A DNA stretch of 21,015 bases from Methanolinea sp. (GTDB taxonomy: Archaea; Halobacteriota; Methanomicrobia; Methanomicrobiales; Methanospirillaceae), in assembly GCA_013331225.1 (NCBI GenBank), contig DUGV01000056.1, forward strand, positions 1 through 21,015, written 5' to 3'. The position numbers were made by a program, and so were the translations under genes. Under the pieces are notes generated by a model, which did no database searches, was not told the origin of the DNA, and saw only the letters and a list, made by a program, of their open reading frames with translations. Shown one piece after another: positions 7,461 through 15,419 of the stretch (within the stretch, counting starts at the first letter, position 1; each line of letters opens with the position of its first letter).

Positions 7461-8714
7461 ATGCCCATCCAGGAGCTTGCAGTCTCCAACTTCAAGAGTT
7501 TCCGGCACCTTGAAATCCAGCCGGACAACTTCAATGTCATCATCGGTTCCAATGCATCGGGGAAATCAAACTTCATACAGGTCATCAAGTTCATCCGCGA
7601 CATCGCCAAGTACGGGCTCTCCAACGCAATCTCTCTCCAGGGAGGAGTCGAATACCTGCGAAATACCCGCATTGGTGCCGGAGAACCATTCTCCATCAAT
7701 ATCAGGTACTTGCTAGAGGAGCAGAAGACAGATATCGTGGCGATGAGCGGGGGGTTCCCGGTCTCCTTCAGGCCCAGGGAAATATGCTATGCATTCTCTC
7801 TTGCGTTTCCCGACGCGGGAGAGACGTTCGAGATCGCATCCGATGCCCTGGAGGTCGAAGGAGAGTTCTTCCGCCAGGAAGAGGGGGAGCAAAGGAGTGC
7901 AGGAACCGGAACTATCGCGCTTGTCCGTGCCGGTGGCCCTATCCAGTATTGCATCTGCCCGCCAAAGGGCCTCGAGCTCCGGGAAGAAGAGCTCTTTCCC
8001 TACTACTTTCAGAGGGTGGATATTCCGGAGGGAACACTGCTGATGACGCTCCCCCTCTTTGTTCCCGGCATACCCTCGCTCGAATGGATATTCAGAGGGA
8101 TGAAGGTGTTTGACTTTGATCCCCGCCTTCTCAAGAAGGCGGTGCCCATCATGGGCAAGACCGATCTCGAGAAGGACGGGAGCAACCTTGCCATCGTGAT
8201 CAAGAGGATTCTCGAGGACCCGGGAAAGAAGGAGACCTTCACAAGGCTTCTTCGGGACGTGCTCCCCTTCGTCGACGACGTGGCGGTCGAGAAGTTCATG
8301 GACATGTCCCTCTTTTTGAAATTGCGGGAGGTCTACAGCAGGGAGAAGTATCTCCCGGCGTCCATGATCTCGGACGGGACCATCAATATCTGCGCCCTCC
8401 TTATCGCCCTCTACTTTGAGGAGCGGCCGGTCACCATCATCGAAGAGCCGGAACGTAACATCCACCCGTATCTCATATCCCGGCTGGTGGAGATGCTTAA
8501 AGACGCCTCGCGGTCAAAGCAGGTCATCGTCACCACCCACAACCCGGAGATGGTCAAGCACGTGGATATCCACGATATCCTCCTCATCAGCCGGGACAGC
8601 GAGGGCTTCTCCCGGCTTATCAGGCCTGCCAACAAGAAGGAGATCCGGGCGTTCCTGGAGGATGAGATTGGCATAGAGGAGCTCTTCATCCAGAACATGT
8701 TAGGGATTGAATGA
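7461..8714 (+). CDS. AAA (OLD/RecF-like, AAA_15/AAA_21) ATPase
   Basis: A 417-residue ATPase of the ABC-like, SMC/RecF/OLD type. The N-terminus IQELAVSNFKSFRHLEI is the standard opening of this class. Walker A GSNASGKSN is at 29-37, an SDGTINICALL signature-like segment at 304-314, Walker B VTIIEEPE at 324-331, and TTHNPE with the switch His at 358-363. The central part (about 90-300) is divergent and lacks a long coiled coil, and no nuclease domain follows the ATPase. The stop codon overlaps the ATG of the next gene (ATGA), so the two products are likely made in fixed ratio and act together. In OLD-family and PARIS-type systems such an ATPase works with a TOPRIM effector, which is the inferred arrangement here. 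The biological role is unproven. Confidence 0.9.
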   Translation: MPIQELAVSNFKSFRHLEIQPDNFNVIIGSNASGKSNFIQVIKFIRDIAKYGLSNAISLQGGVEYLRNTRIGAGEPFSINIRYLLEEQKTDIVAMSGGFPVSFRPREICYAFSLAFPDAGETFEIASDALEVEGEFFRQEEGEQRSAGTGTIALVRAGGPIQYCICPPKGLELREEELFPYYFQRVDIPEGTLLMTLPLFVPGIPSLEWIFRGMKVFDFDPRLLKKAVPIMGKTDLEKDGSNLAIVIKRILEDPGKKETFTRLLRDVLPFVDDVAVEKFMDMSLFLKLREVYSREKYLPASMISDGTINICALLIALYFEERPVTIIEEPERNIHPYLISRLVEMLKDASRSKQVIVTTHNPEMVKHVDIHDILLISRDSEGFSRLIRPANKKEIRAFLEDEIGIEELFIQNMLGIE

Positions 8715-9298
8715 CCGAACGCCGTCTGTACATCCTCGTTGAGGGGAATGATGACGAGAGGTTCTTTGGCAGGATTATCCTCCCTCTCATCTCACACCGG
8801 TACCGCTCGGTCAGACTCATCAAGTATGCCTGCCTGAAGAGCGCAAGGGTATGCAAGTTCATCCAGAGTATCCGCAGGACGGGAGACGAGTACCTGGTGG
8901 TCACAGATATCGATCAGGCACCAGGCGTAATGGCCAAGAAGCAGGTCATCCTTGACAGGTTCTGCGTCGTAAACCCAGGCGCGGTAATGGTCATCATCCA
9001 GGAGATCGAGAGCTGGTACCTTGCCGGGCTCGGGCCTTCGGACGCACGCATACTCGGTGTAAGCGTGCCCGACAGCACCGACCACCTGACAAAAGAGGAG
9101 TTTAACCGGACCATCCCTTCCCAGTATGTCTCGAGGATTGCATACATGCTGGAGATCCTTTCCAGGTTCTCTATTCCCGAGGCATGCCGGAAGAACAGGT
9201 CCTTCCAATACTTTATGGGTCGCCATCACATTGCGCCGCCTGCCCGTTCACTCCCCGAAACCGGGGAACTGAAGGATCAGGGAGAGCCGGAATCCTGA
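8711..9298 (+). CDS. TOPRIM-like / DUF4276-like protein paired with the ATPase
   Basis: A 195-residue soluble protein. RRLYILVEGNDDERFFGRI at residues 4-22 has the hydrophobic strand ending in a Glu (Glu11) typical of TOPRIM-fold proteins. VVTDIDQA at 63-70 supplies a DxD pair (Asp66, Asp68), and VIIQEIESWYLAGL at 94-107 resembles the conserved IEaWlLaD element of DUF4276-type proteins (Glu98, Glu100). These acidic residues are in the order expected of a metal-dependent nuclease or phosphotransfer centre. The C-terminal 25 residues are Pro/Glu-rich and probably disordered. The gene starts inside the last codons of the ATPase gene (4-base overlap), indicating translational coupling. Nuclease activity is inferred; exact family membership needs a profile search. 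Confidence 0.75.
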   Translation: MTERRLYILVEGNDDERFFGRIILPLISHRYRSVRLIKYACLKSARVCKFIQSIRRTGDEYLVVTDIDQAPGVMAKKQVILDRFCVVNPGAVMVIIQEIESWYLAGLGPSDARILGVSVPDSTDHLTKEEFNRTIPSQYVSRIAYMLEILSRFSIPEACRKNRSFQYFMGRHHIAPPARSLPETGELKDQGEPES

Positions 9299-9358
9299 TG
9301 GCACCTTTTATCATGGTGAGCACCCACCGAATGTGTATCTAAAAGGGGTGAAAGAGAG

Positions 9359-11419
9359 GTGGGGGTGTGGAAACATAGGATACCGGCAATCCTCGAGCAG
9401 AAAAATTTCTGGACAGTAATCCTTGTCATCAGCACATTCTTTGCATTCGTCCTGAATTTTTACAGCCTCGAGAGAGACCTCACCGTCGTCACTCCGCACC
9501 TCTTCTACATCCCAATCGTTATCGCGGCTTACTGGTTCCCGAGACGGGGAGTCATTTATACCGTGGCAATTGCCATGGGCTACCTGGCGATGGCGTACAT
9601 CGAGGGATACCCCGACATTGAGATCCTCACCCAGTCAACCGCACGGTTCTACGTCTTCGTCGCCATTGGGGTCATTGTCGCCTCGCTCTCGAACAATCTC
9701 AAAGAGCAGGAGGACCGCTACCACGGGATCTTCGATTATTCGGAGGCGGGGGTCTTCCTGGCGATGAACCTCCGTCACGGGTTCGTCATCGAGGAAGTGA
9801 ACGAGCGCGGCGCCAATCTCCTCGGGTACAGGGCGCGTGAACTGGTTGGAAGGACGCTCCTGGACTTTTTTGTTGAAAAACAAGAGAAAGCGCTGATACA
9901 GGAGAAGGTCTCGCCAGGAGGCGCAGTCACAGAATTTGAATGTCACCTCAAGAGAAAAGATGGCTATGTGATCCATGGACTGATGTCGGCAGGGCCGCTT
10001 CCCGGCAGGAAGGTCGTGTTCACCCTCGTCGACATCACGGGCATGAAGAAGGCCGAAGAGGAACTGCGGGAGAGCAAAGAGCGATACCAGGGGCTTTACA
10101 CCAATGCGCAGGTTGGCCTGGCACGGGCCAGCGTCACGGACGGCAGGATTCTCGAAGCGAATGATCAGATGGCCAACATGTTCGGGTACTCTTCTGTCGA
10201 TGAATTCATCAGGGAGTTCCGGTTTCCAGAACATTATGCGGACAAAGGTGTGAGAGAGCAGCTCTTTGCCACGCTGGCCGATAACGACACGATCTCCAAC
10301 TTCGAGGCCCGTTTCTTCAGGAAAGACGGCTCCATTCTCTGGGCACGGTTCTGGGCCAGGATCTTCCCGGAAAAAGGCTACCTCGAAGAGGTGTTCACCG
10401 ATATCACGGAGGAGAAACTCTCGCACCGCGCCCTCGACGAGAGCGAGGAGCGTTATCGCAAACTCGTGGAGAGCCTCCCTGATTACGTGCTGGTCTTTGC
10501 GAATGACCGGATACTCTTCGTGAATCCGTCGGCCGCGAACACGATGGGAAAGACCCCTGACGAGATGGTGAGCCACCCCATTTACGACTATTTAAGCCCC
10601 GAGTCCGTAGAGACAATCAGGACCCACAGTAAAAAACGAGTGGCCGGCGCGCACGTCAACCCCTATGAGATTGACCTCTCTTTGAACGACGGGCGGTCCA
10701 GGACGGTGCTGGCGGACGCCACCCCTATCACCTACCGGAACCAGGACGCCATCCTTGCCGTGCTGACCGATATCACCGACCGGAAACGAGCGGATGAGAA
10801 ATTGAAAGCATCCAAGGACCAGTACATGGCAACTATCGACGCCATGGTTGATGGCATATTCCTTGTGAACCAGGACCTTGAAATCGTTCTCGTCAACTCT
10901 TCATTCAGGAGGTGGCTTGAGCGTATTGGACGACATCACGAAGTCGTCGGCATGAACGCAGGAGACGCGCTGCCATGTGTTGGCGATCCCGGACTAAAAG
11001 CCATAAAAAACGTCTTTTCGACCGGGAAGATCCTCGAGACGACCGTAGATTTCCATCTCAACGGAAGAGGCTATTTTTTCGAGAACCGCCATATCCCGGT
11101 CTTTGAAAAGAAGCATGTTGCACGGGTAATGACCATCATGCGTGACATCACCCGGTCCAGGATGATCGAGGAGGAAAAAAGGCTCGCCTACGAGCAGATC
11201 GAGAAGAACATCGAGCAATTCGCAATACTCGGCGATCACCTGAGAAATCCCATGCAGGTGATCGTGGGCCTCGCGGACCTCGAGGGAGGGCCTCTTGCAG
11301 AGCAGATCCACCGACAGACCGAGGAGATTGACAGGACAGTCTCCCAGCTTGACAGGGGCTGGATAGAGTCAGAGAAGATACGTGAGTTCATCCGCAAATA
11401 TTACGGGATAGGGAAGTGA
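9359..11419 (+). CDS. Membrane-anchored multi-PAS sensor with DHp-like tail, no HATPase domain
   Basis: A 686-residue signalling protein. Four hydrophobic segments lie at about 17-35, 43-60, 65-82 and 96-112. Four PAS domains follow at about 120-235, 240-355, 362-476 and 486-600, each closing with the usual (D)IT+ motif such as VDITGMKKAEEEL or TDITDRKRADEKL. The final 85 residues form a helical region, EKNIEQFAILGDHLRNPMQV and onward, with His627 in an H-box-like GDHLRNP setting, then QLDRGWIESEKIREFIRK. The protein then stops, so no ATP-binding kinase domain exists in this chain. The GTG start follows GGGGTGA by about nine bases; GTG 9365 is an alternative. It probably senses a small ligand or redox state and signals to a partner not seen here. 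Confidence 0.9.
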   Translation: MGVWKHRIPAILEQKNFWTVILVISTFFAFVLNFYSLERDLTVVTPHLFYIPIVIAAYWFPRRGVIYTVAIAMGYLAMAYIEGYPDIEILTQSTARFYVFVAIGVIVASLSNNLKEQEDRYHGIFDYSEAGVFLAMNLRHGFVIEEVNERGANLLGYRARELVGRTLLDFFVEKQEKALIQEKVSPGGAVTEFECHLKRKDGYVIHGLMSAGPLPGRKVVFTLVDITGMKKAEEELRESKERYQGLYTNAQVGLARASVTDGRILEANDQMANMFGYSSVDEFIREFRFPEHYADKGVREQLFATLADNDTISNFEARFFRKDGSILWARFWARIFPEKGYLEEVFTDITEEKLSHRALDESEERYRKLVESLPDYVLVFANDRILFVNPSAANTMGKTPDEMVSHPIYDYLSPESVETIRTHSKKRVAGAHVNPYEIDLSLNDGRSRTVLADATPITYRNQDAILAVLTDITDRKRADEKLKASKDQYMATIDAMVDGIFLVNQDLEIVLVNSSFRRWLERIGRHHEVVGMNAGDALPCVGDPGLKAIKNVFSTGKILETTVDFHLNGRGYFFENRHIPVFEKKHVARVMTIMRDITRSRMIEEEKRLAYEQIEKNIEQFAILGDHLRNPMQVIVGLADLEGGPLAEQIHRQTEEIDRTVSQLDRGWIESEKIREFIRKYYGIGK

Positions 11420-11616
11420 TCTCCCGGGGACCTTCCCGCGATCATTCATCTCGCCCCAAACAGGGGTGTAACAGTCTCAAAAGTCATTTCTCCGTTGCGA
11501 GTCCTATCGGGGGCTTCCACCAACCCGGATTCACAAGAAATCTCCCTTCTGGGGAGAACTCCGGGGTAAAAGGCTTATCTTCCCGGCCGATCTTATCTAA
11601 CAGTACGGGTGAACCT

Positions 11617-12120
11617 GTGCAGGTATCCATGAAACTGGAAATTAAGGATGCCCCGGGGCAGCTGGTGGCAGCCCTCAAGCCCATTTCGGAGGTTGGAGGC
11701 AACATCATCGCCGTGATTCATCAACGCGACGAGAAACAGCGTGGCGGCTTTTTGAGCGTCCAGATCGTGCTGGAACTTCCTGAAAACAGGCTGAAGGACC
11801 TGACCCGGCTCATTCGGGAGCAGGGAGTCAACATCCAGCGTATCGGGCACGAACGCCTCCTGTACCAAAAGGCGGTAATGGTAATAGGCCACCTGATCCA
11901 TACCGATCTTGGGGATACTGTTGACAGGATCGACCGCACAGGGTTTGCCGAGGTGACCGAACTGAACATCAGCATGCCGGCAATTTCACAGGTCTCATCC
12001 GCCCGGCTCCTGATAAAATCAGTGAACAAGGAAGATATGGAGCAGGCAATGGCAATCCTTCGCAGGGTGGCAAAGGAGAAGGAGTTCCTTCTCGTCGAGC
12101 CCCTGGAGGAGGTAGAATGA
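11617..12120 (+). CDS. ACT-domain protein, likely amino-acid sensor for aspartate-family synthesis
   Basis: A 167-residue cytoplasmic protein with two ACT-like modules. The first opens VSMKLEIKDAPGQLVAALKP, then GGNIIAVIHQR, and the second runs from about residue 85 (KAVMVIGHLIHTDLGDTVDR). ACT domains bind amino acids and control the enzymes or genes of amino-acid synthesis. The gene overlaps homoserine dehydrogenase by four bases (ATGA), an arrangement common in methanogens, so threonine or methionine pathway sensing is inferred. The GTG at 11617 is chosen because it follows GGTGA and keeps the VSMKLE opening usual in relatives; the ATG at 11629 would shorten the protein by four residues. 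A frame extending further upstream has no family resemblance. Confidence 0.85.
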   Translation: MQVSMKLEIKDAPGQLVAALKPISEVGGNIIAVIHQRDEKQRGGFLSVQIVLELPENRLKDLTRLIREQGVNIQRIGHERLLYQKAVMVIGHLIHTDLGDTVDRIDRTGFAEVTELNISMPAISQVSSARLLIKSVNKEDMEQAMAILRRVAKEKEFLLVEPLEEVE

Positions 12121-13115
12121 GAGTCGCACTGCTCGGCATGGGTTCGGTTGGCCGCGGGGTCCTCCAGATGATCGGGGAGAAGGACCTTGGCATCACGGTC
12201 ACGGCAGTTGCGGATTCCAGGAGTGCACTCATCGACAGGGACGGCATCAGTATCGAGGAGGTACTGGCTGCAAAGGCAAGGAACGGTTTTTGTGGCGACA
12301 AGGCCATCAGTGCAATGGATGTCGTGACAGGGTCGGCGTATGACGTGCTGGTTGAGGTGACCCCGACGAATGCAACTACGGGGGAGCCAGCCCTCACCCA
12401 TATGCTCTGCGCACTGGAGAGGGGCCGCCACGTGGTCACGTCGAACAAGGGCCCCATTTCAAGGGAGTTTTCCCGCCTCCGGGAGATCGCCGTGGAGAAG
12501 GGCATACAGCTTCGGTATGAGGCAACGGTGGGTGGCGCCATCCCCATCATGCACACCCTGGAGCAGGGCCTGGCAGGAAACAGGGTCCTCGCCATCTTCG
12601 GTGTCCTCAACGGGACCTGCAACTTCATCCTTACCAGGATGGCGGCGGAGGGTCTTACCTACGAGCAGGCCCTGCTGGAGGCGAGGGAGATGGGGTACGC
12701 GGAGGCGGACCCCACCTATGACGTGAAGGGTATCGATCCGGCTATCAAGCTGGTAATCCTTGCCAATACGTTCTGTTCGCATTCGGTCAGTCTCGAGGAC
12801 GTTGATATTACGGGGATTGATCGCCTCACCAATGATGCCCTCCGTCTTGCAGAAGAGCAGCAATGTACCATCAGGCTGATTGCAGAGGCGATTCCTGACC
12901 GCGGAATACTGCGGGTGGCACCAAGGCTCCTCCCTCTCTCGCACCCGCTGGTGGTCGAAGGGACACTCAATGCCATCACGATCGAGACGGACATGGCAGG
13001 GGAGATCACATTGATCGGGAAAGGCGCGGGATCCGTGGAAACCGCGAGTGCAATCATCGGGGATCTCCTCTACATACGGGATACTCATGCGGGGCGTCAT
13101 TCAAAAACGGCGTGA
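12117..13115 (+). CDS. hom: Homoserine dehydrogenase
   Basis: This 332-residue enzyme reduces aspartate semialdehyde to homoserine with NAD(P)H, the branch point to threonine and methionine. The Rossmann motif GMGSVGRGV lies at residues 7-15, and the NKGP motif with Lys111 at 110-113. The substrate-binding core has EATVGGAIPI at 135-144, NGTCNFILTRM at 165-175 and GYAEADPTYDVKGIDPAIK at 193-211, which contains the catalytic acidic residues and Lys211. There is no C-terminal ACT domain; the separate ACT protein encoded just upstream probably supplies regulation. Length is typical of the short archaeal form. The 3' end overlaps the next gene by 29 bases, so all three genes form one operon. Confidence 0.97.
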   Translation: MRVALLGMGSVGRGVLQMIGEKDLGITVTAVADSRSALIDRDGISIEEVLAAKARNGFCGDKAISAMDVVTGSAYDVLVEVTPTNATTGEPALTHMLCALERGRHVVTSNKGPISREFSRLREIAVEKGIQLRYEATVGGAIPIMHTLEQGLAGNRVLAIFGVLNGTCNFILTRMAAEGLTYEQALLEAREMGYAEADPTYDVKGIDPAIKLVILANTFCSHSVSLEDVDITGIDRLTNDALRLAEEQQCTIRLIAEAIPDRGILRVAPRLLPLSHPLVVEGTLNAITIETDMAGEITLIGKGAGSVETASAIIGDLLYIRDTHAGRHSKTA

Positions 13116-14202
13116 GTACCTGCACCTCATGAGGGCATGCACCCTGGAGCGCGGCCATTTCACGGTGACCGATATCCAGAAGGGAGCAGGAGTTCCACGG
13201 AGCACCGCCCAGGACTGGATCAACCGCCTGCTCGATGAGGGGTGCGTGGTGATCCGGGAGAGGAAGATGGGCCGGAACCCCGCAAAGTATGCGGCTATCA
13301 GTGCGCTTCCCTCCAGTGCTTGCAGGAGGATCTTCACCACTATCGACGGGGACAGTGTCGAGATTCACCATGAGTGCATGAGCAGTGCCTGTGCTGCGTT
13401 CTGCGCGTACCACCACTCCCATGCCAGGGGAATCCTCCAGGGCGTGCACAGGGATGGGACTCTCATTCGAGAATGGGCCCGCCTTGGGCGCGAGGACATC
13501 GATATCGGGCTTTTCCCTTCGTCTGCAGTAGGGGTCGCAGGAGTGGAGAGGCGGGGGGAGGACATCATCCAGCACATCCGTTGCATCGGGGGGCCGGCAT
13601 ACTCTCTCACCGACATGATGTCCCATGCGGAGGGCGTATGCGAGGTGAGCATACAGCGATCAGGGGAGGTCGTGGAAGGCAGCGTCCGGACCCGTGCCCT
13701 GGCCCACCTGATCATCGGGATCGATGACACCGACAGCCGGGAGGGTGGAGCCACGTTTGCCCTCGCCCTTGCGCTCCTCCAGCATCTCGAGACACTGAAG
13801 GGCGTTCTCCCCATCAGCCACCATGTGGTCATGCTCAACCCTGCGGTGAGTGAGAAGACGGCGGGGAACTCGTGCAGTTATATCGAGGTCGCGATCCCGC
13901 CCGGCATGTACTCACGGGTACGTGACAGGTCCCTGGTCTTTGTCGAGGACGAAGCCCTCTCCCGGGAATGGGGAATGGCTTTCAAGCAGGGGTTCCAGGT
14001 CCCCCAGAGCCTTCGTGCCTACGGCGATATGGCAAGGCGCGGTATCGTTACCAGGGAGGAGGCAGCAGAGACTGCTGCGCAGCACCATATCGAGGTCATT
14101 GGCGGCCGGGGGATCGTGGGTGCCCTTGCGGCGGTCGCACTCTCGGGCTTATCCCACGAGGTTCTGCTCAGGGCCGAAGCGAGGATTCCAGGCACGAGTT
14201 AG
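13087..14202 (+). CDS. wHTH-Cys cluster-GIDDTD domain protein (Mmp11/TiaS-like)
   Basis: A 371-residue protein of unknown function. Residues about 20-70 form a winged helix-turn-helix (FTVTDIQKGAGVPRSTAQDW, then RLLDEGCVVIRERKMGRNPA). Residues 94-110 carry a Cys/His cluster HHECMSSACAAFCAYHH (Cys97, Cys102, Cys106) that could bind a metal or Fe-S centre. The C-terminal half begins LIIGIDDTDSREGGATFAL, the acidic motif of TiaS-type tRNA-modifying enzymes, and its sequence VMLNPAVSEKTAGNS resembles, as I recall it, methanogenesis marker protein 11. The ATG at 13087 lies within the 3' end of hom (29-base overlap); an ATG at 13129 is a shorter option. Co-transcription with hom is likely, but no pathway link is evident. 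Its stop interlocks with that of the opposing gene. Confidence 0.7.
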   Translation: MRGVIQKRREYLHLMRACTLERGHFTVTDIQKGAGVPRSTAQDWINRLLDEGCVVIRERKMGRNPAKYAAISALPSSACRRIFTTIDGDSVEIHHECMSSACAAFCAYHHSHARGILQGVHRDGTLIREWARLGREDIDIGLFPSSAVGVAGVERRGEDIIQHIRCIGGPAYSLTDMMSHAEGVCEVSIQRSGEVVEGSVRTRALAHLIIGIDDTDSREGGATFALALALLQHLETLKGVLPISHHVVMLNPAVSEKTAGNSCSYIEVAIPPGMYSRVRDRSLVFVEDEALSREWGMAFKQGFQVPQSLRAYGDMARRGIVTREEAAETAAQHHIEVIGGRGIVGALAAVALSGLSHEVLLRAEARIPGTS

Positions 14203-15194
14203 CCGCTGACCGTAATCAGCGGGATAAGGGCCAGGAGAAGGACGAGGATCAGCAGGAGTATCGCGACACGCCTGAGTATGGCCTTTGCCGCAGCCTTTTC
14301 CCTGTAGGACCTGGGCTGTATCTGGAGCGCGATTGTCGCCATGATGCTCCCGGCCATCAGGCCTATGGCGTTCTGGAGGGTGAGGACAAGGGCACCGAGG
14401 GTTCCCTCCGGGTACAATACCACGGTAAGACCGCTCACGAGCGCAGGCGGCAGCAGTGCCGCCGCAACGGCGACTCCCGCGATACTGTCCGGGATTCCCT
14501 TCGAGAGCGCAACGATGGTTGCAAAGCCGAGGAATATCGCCATGATGGCATATATTGGGCTTGAATGCGTCCTGCTGAGCATCTCGCCTGTCACCTCGAG
14601 AGGGATGAACAACCCGAGGATCCACGTCACGACAAGCGAGAAGAGGATGAAGGAAAGGATGAGGAAGATAATATTAAGGATATCACGGAGGACCCCCATG
14701 GCATTTCCTGTCGCTGAGTGGAGAGCAAACGCGTAGATGGGCCCGATCATCGGGGCAATCAGCATGGCACCGATGATGATCCCCACGTTGTTCAAAAAGA
14801 GGCCTACCAGCCCCACGATGCTCGCAACTGCTGCCAGGCTGAGTATATCCGCGTCCAGCCGCTCGTAAGATTTGACGGTGTCGAGGAGTTTCTCTATGGG
14901 AGAGTGATTCCTCTTCTTCTTTTTAGCATCGGGCGTCTCCTCCTTCTCTTTTTTCTCGTCAAAAAGGGGATATATGGTGAAATCAGGAGAATATACCTCG
15001 ACAAGCGTGTTCTTGTCCATGTAGCCGAGCGTCACCTTGATCTTTGCCACCGTCTCATCGAGTTCATCGTCAGGGACCACGATGGAAAAACGCGTCTTCT
15101 CACCAAAATTCTCGCGGAGGTGAAAATGACCCTTTAACAGCTGCGGGATATTGGCTGCATCCTCGTTTCCGACGGTGATCAGGATTTTCTTCAT
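14199..15194 (-). CDS. DUF389/TIGR00341-family membrane protein
   Basis: A 331-residue protein with a soluble N-terminal region of about 110 residues and six to seven membrane helices after it. The signature of the family is clear: LSLAAVASIVGLVGLFLNN near residue 118, then GAMLIAPMIGPIYAFALHSA at 142-161, and SIAGVAVAAALLPPALVSGL at 237-256. A Lys-rich linker (KKEKEETPDAKKKKR, 81-95) joins the halves. The last helix and short tail follow a basic segment. Members of this family are widespread and uncharacterised. The ATG at 15194 has GGGGAGG eight bases upstream. The gene is convergent with the GIDDTD gene (overlapping stops) and divergent from the ferritin/VIT gene. Confidence 0.9.
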   Translation of the reverse strand: MKKILITVGNEDAANIPQLLKGHFHLRENFGEKTRFSIVVPDDELDETVAKIKVTLGYMDKNTLVEVYSPDFTIYPLFDEKKEKEETPDAKKKKRNHSPIEKLLDTVKSYERLDADILSLAAVASIVGLVGLFLNNVGIIIGAMLIAPMIGPIYAFALHSATGNAMGVLRDILNIIFLILSFILFSLVVTWILGLFIPLEVTGEMLSRTHSSPIYAIMAIFLGFATIVALSKGIPDSIAGVAVAAALLPPALVSGLTVVLYPEGTLGALVLTLQNAIGLMAGSIMATIALQIQPRSYREKAAAKAILRRVAILLLILVLLLALIPLITVSG

Positions 15195-15419
15195 GGCATG
15201 GCCTCCCCTGAATGGTATGAGCTTGAGTGGTGTTCATCCTTCAGTGATGTATACTTACCGATGACACCAGCCCCGGCAGGCAGATACGGATAGGGGGATC
15301 AACGTCAGCCATCTTCAGCCTCCGGCGGGTTCTCTTATCCATACAGATCCTGTTTTTTGGTAAAAGAGGAATAATTAACAGCCAGGCATTCAGACACTCA
15401 CAGGGAGGGGATCGCGAGC

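Noticed and set aside
6547..7716. A 389-codon plus-strand frame from inside the ABC ATPase to inside the AAA ATPase
   Set aside because: Only about 7066-7366 of it is meaningful (the flippase remnant); the rest is antisense or out of frame with real genes.
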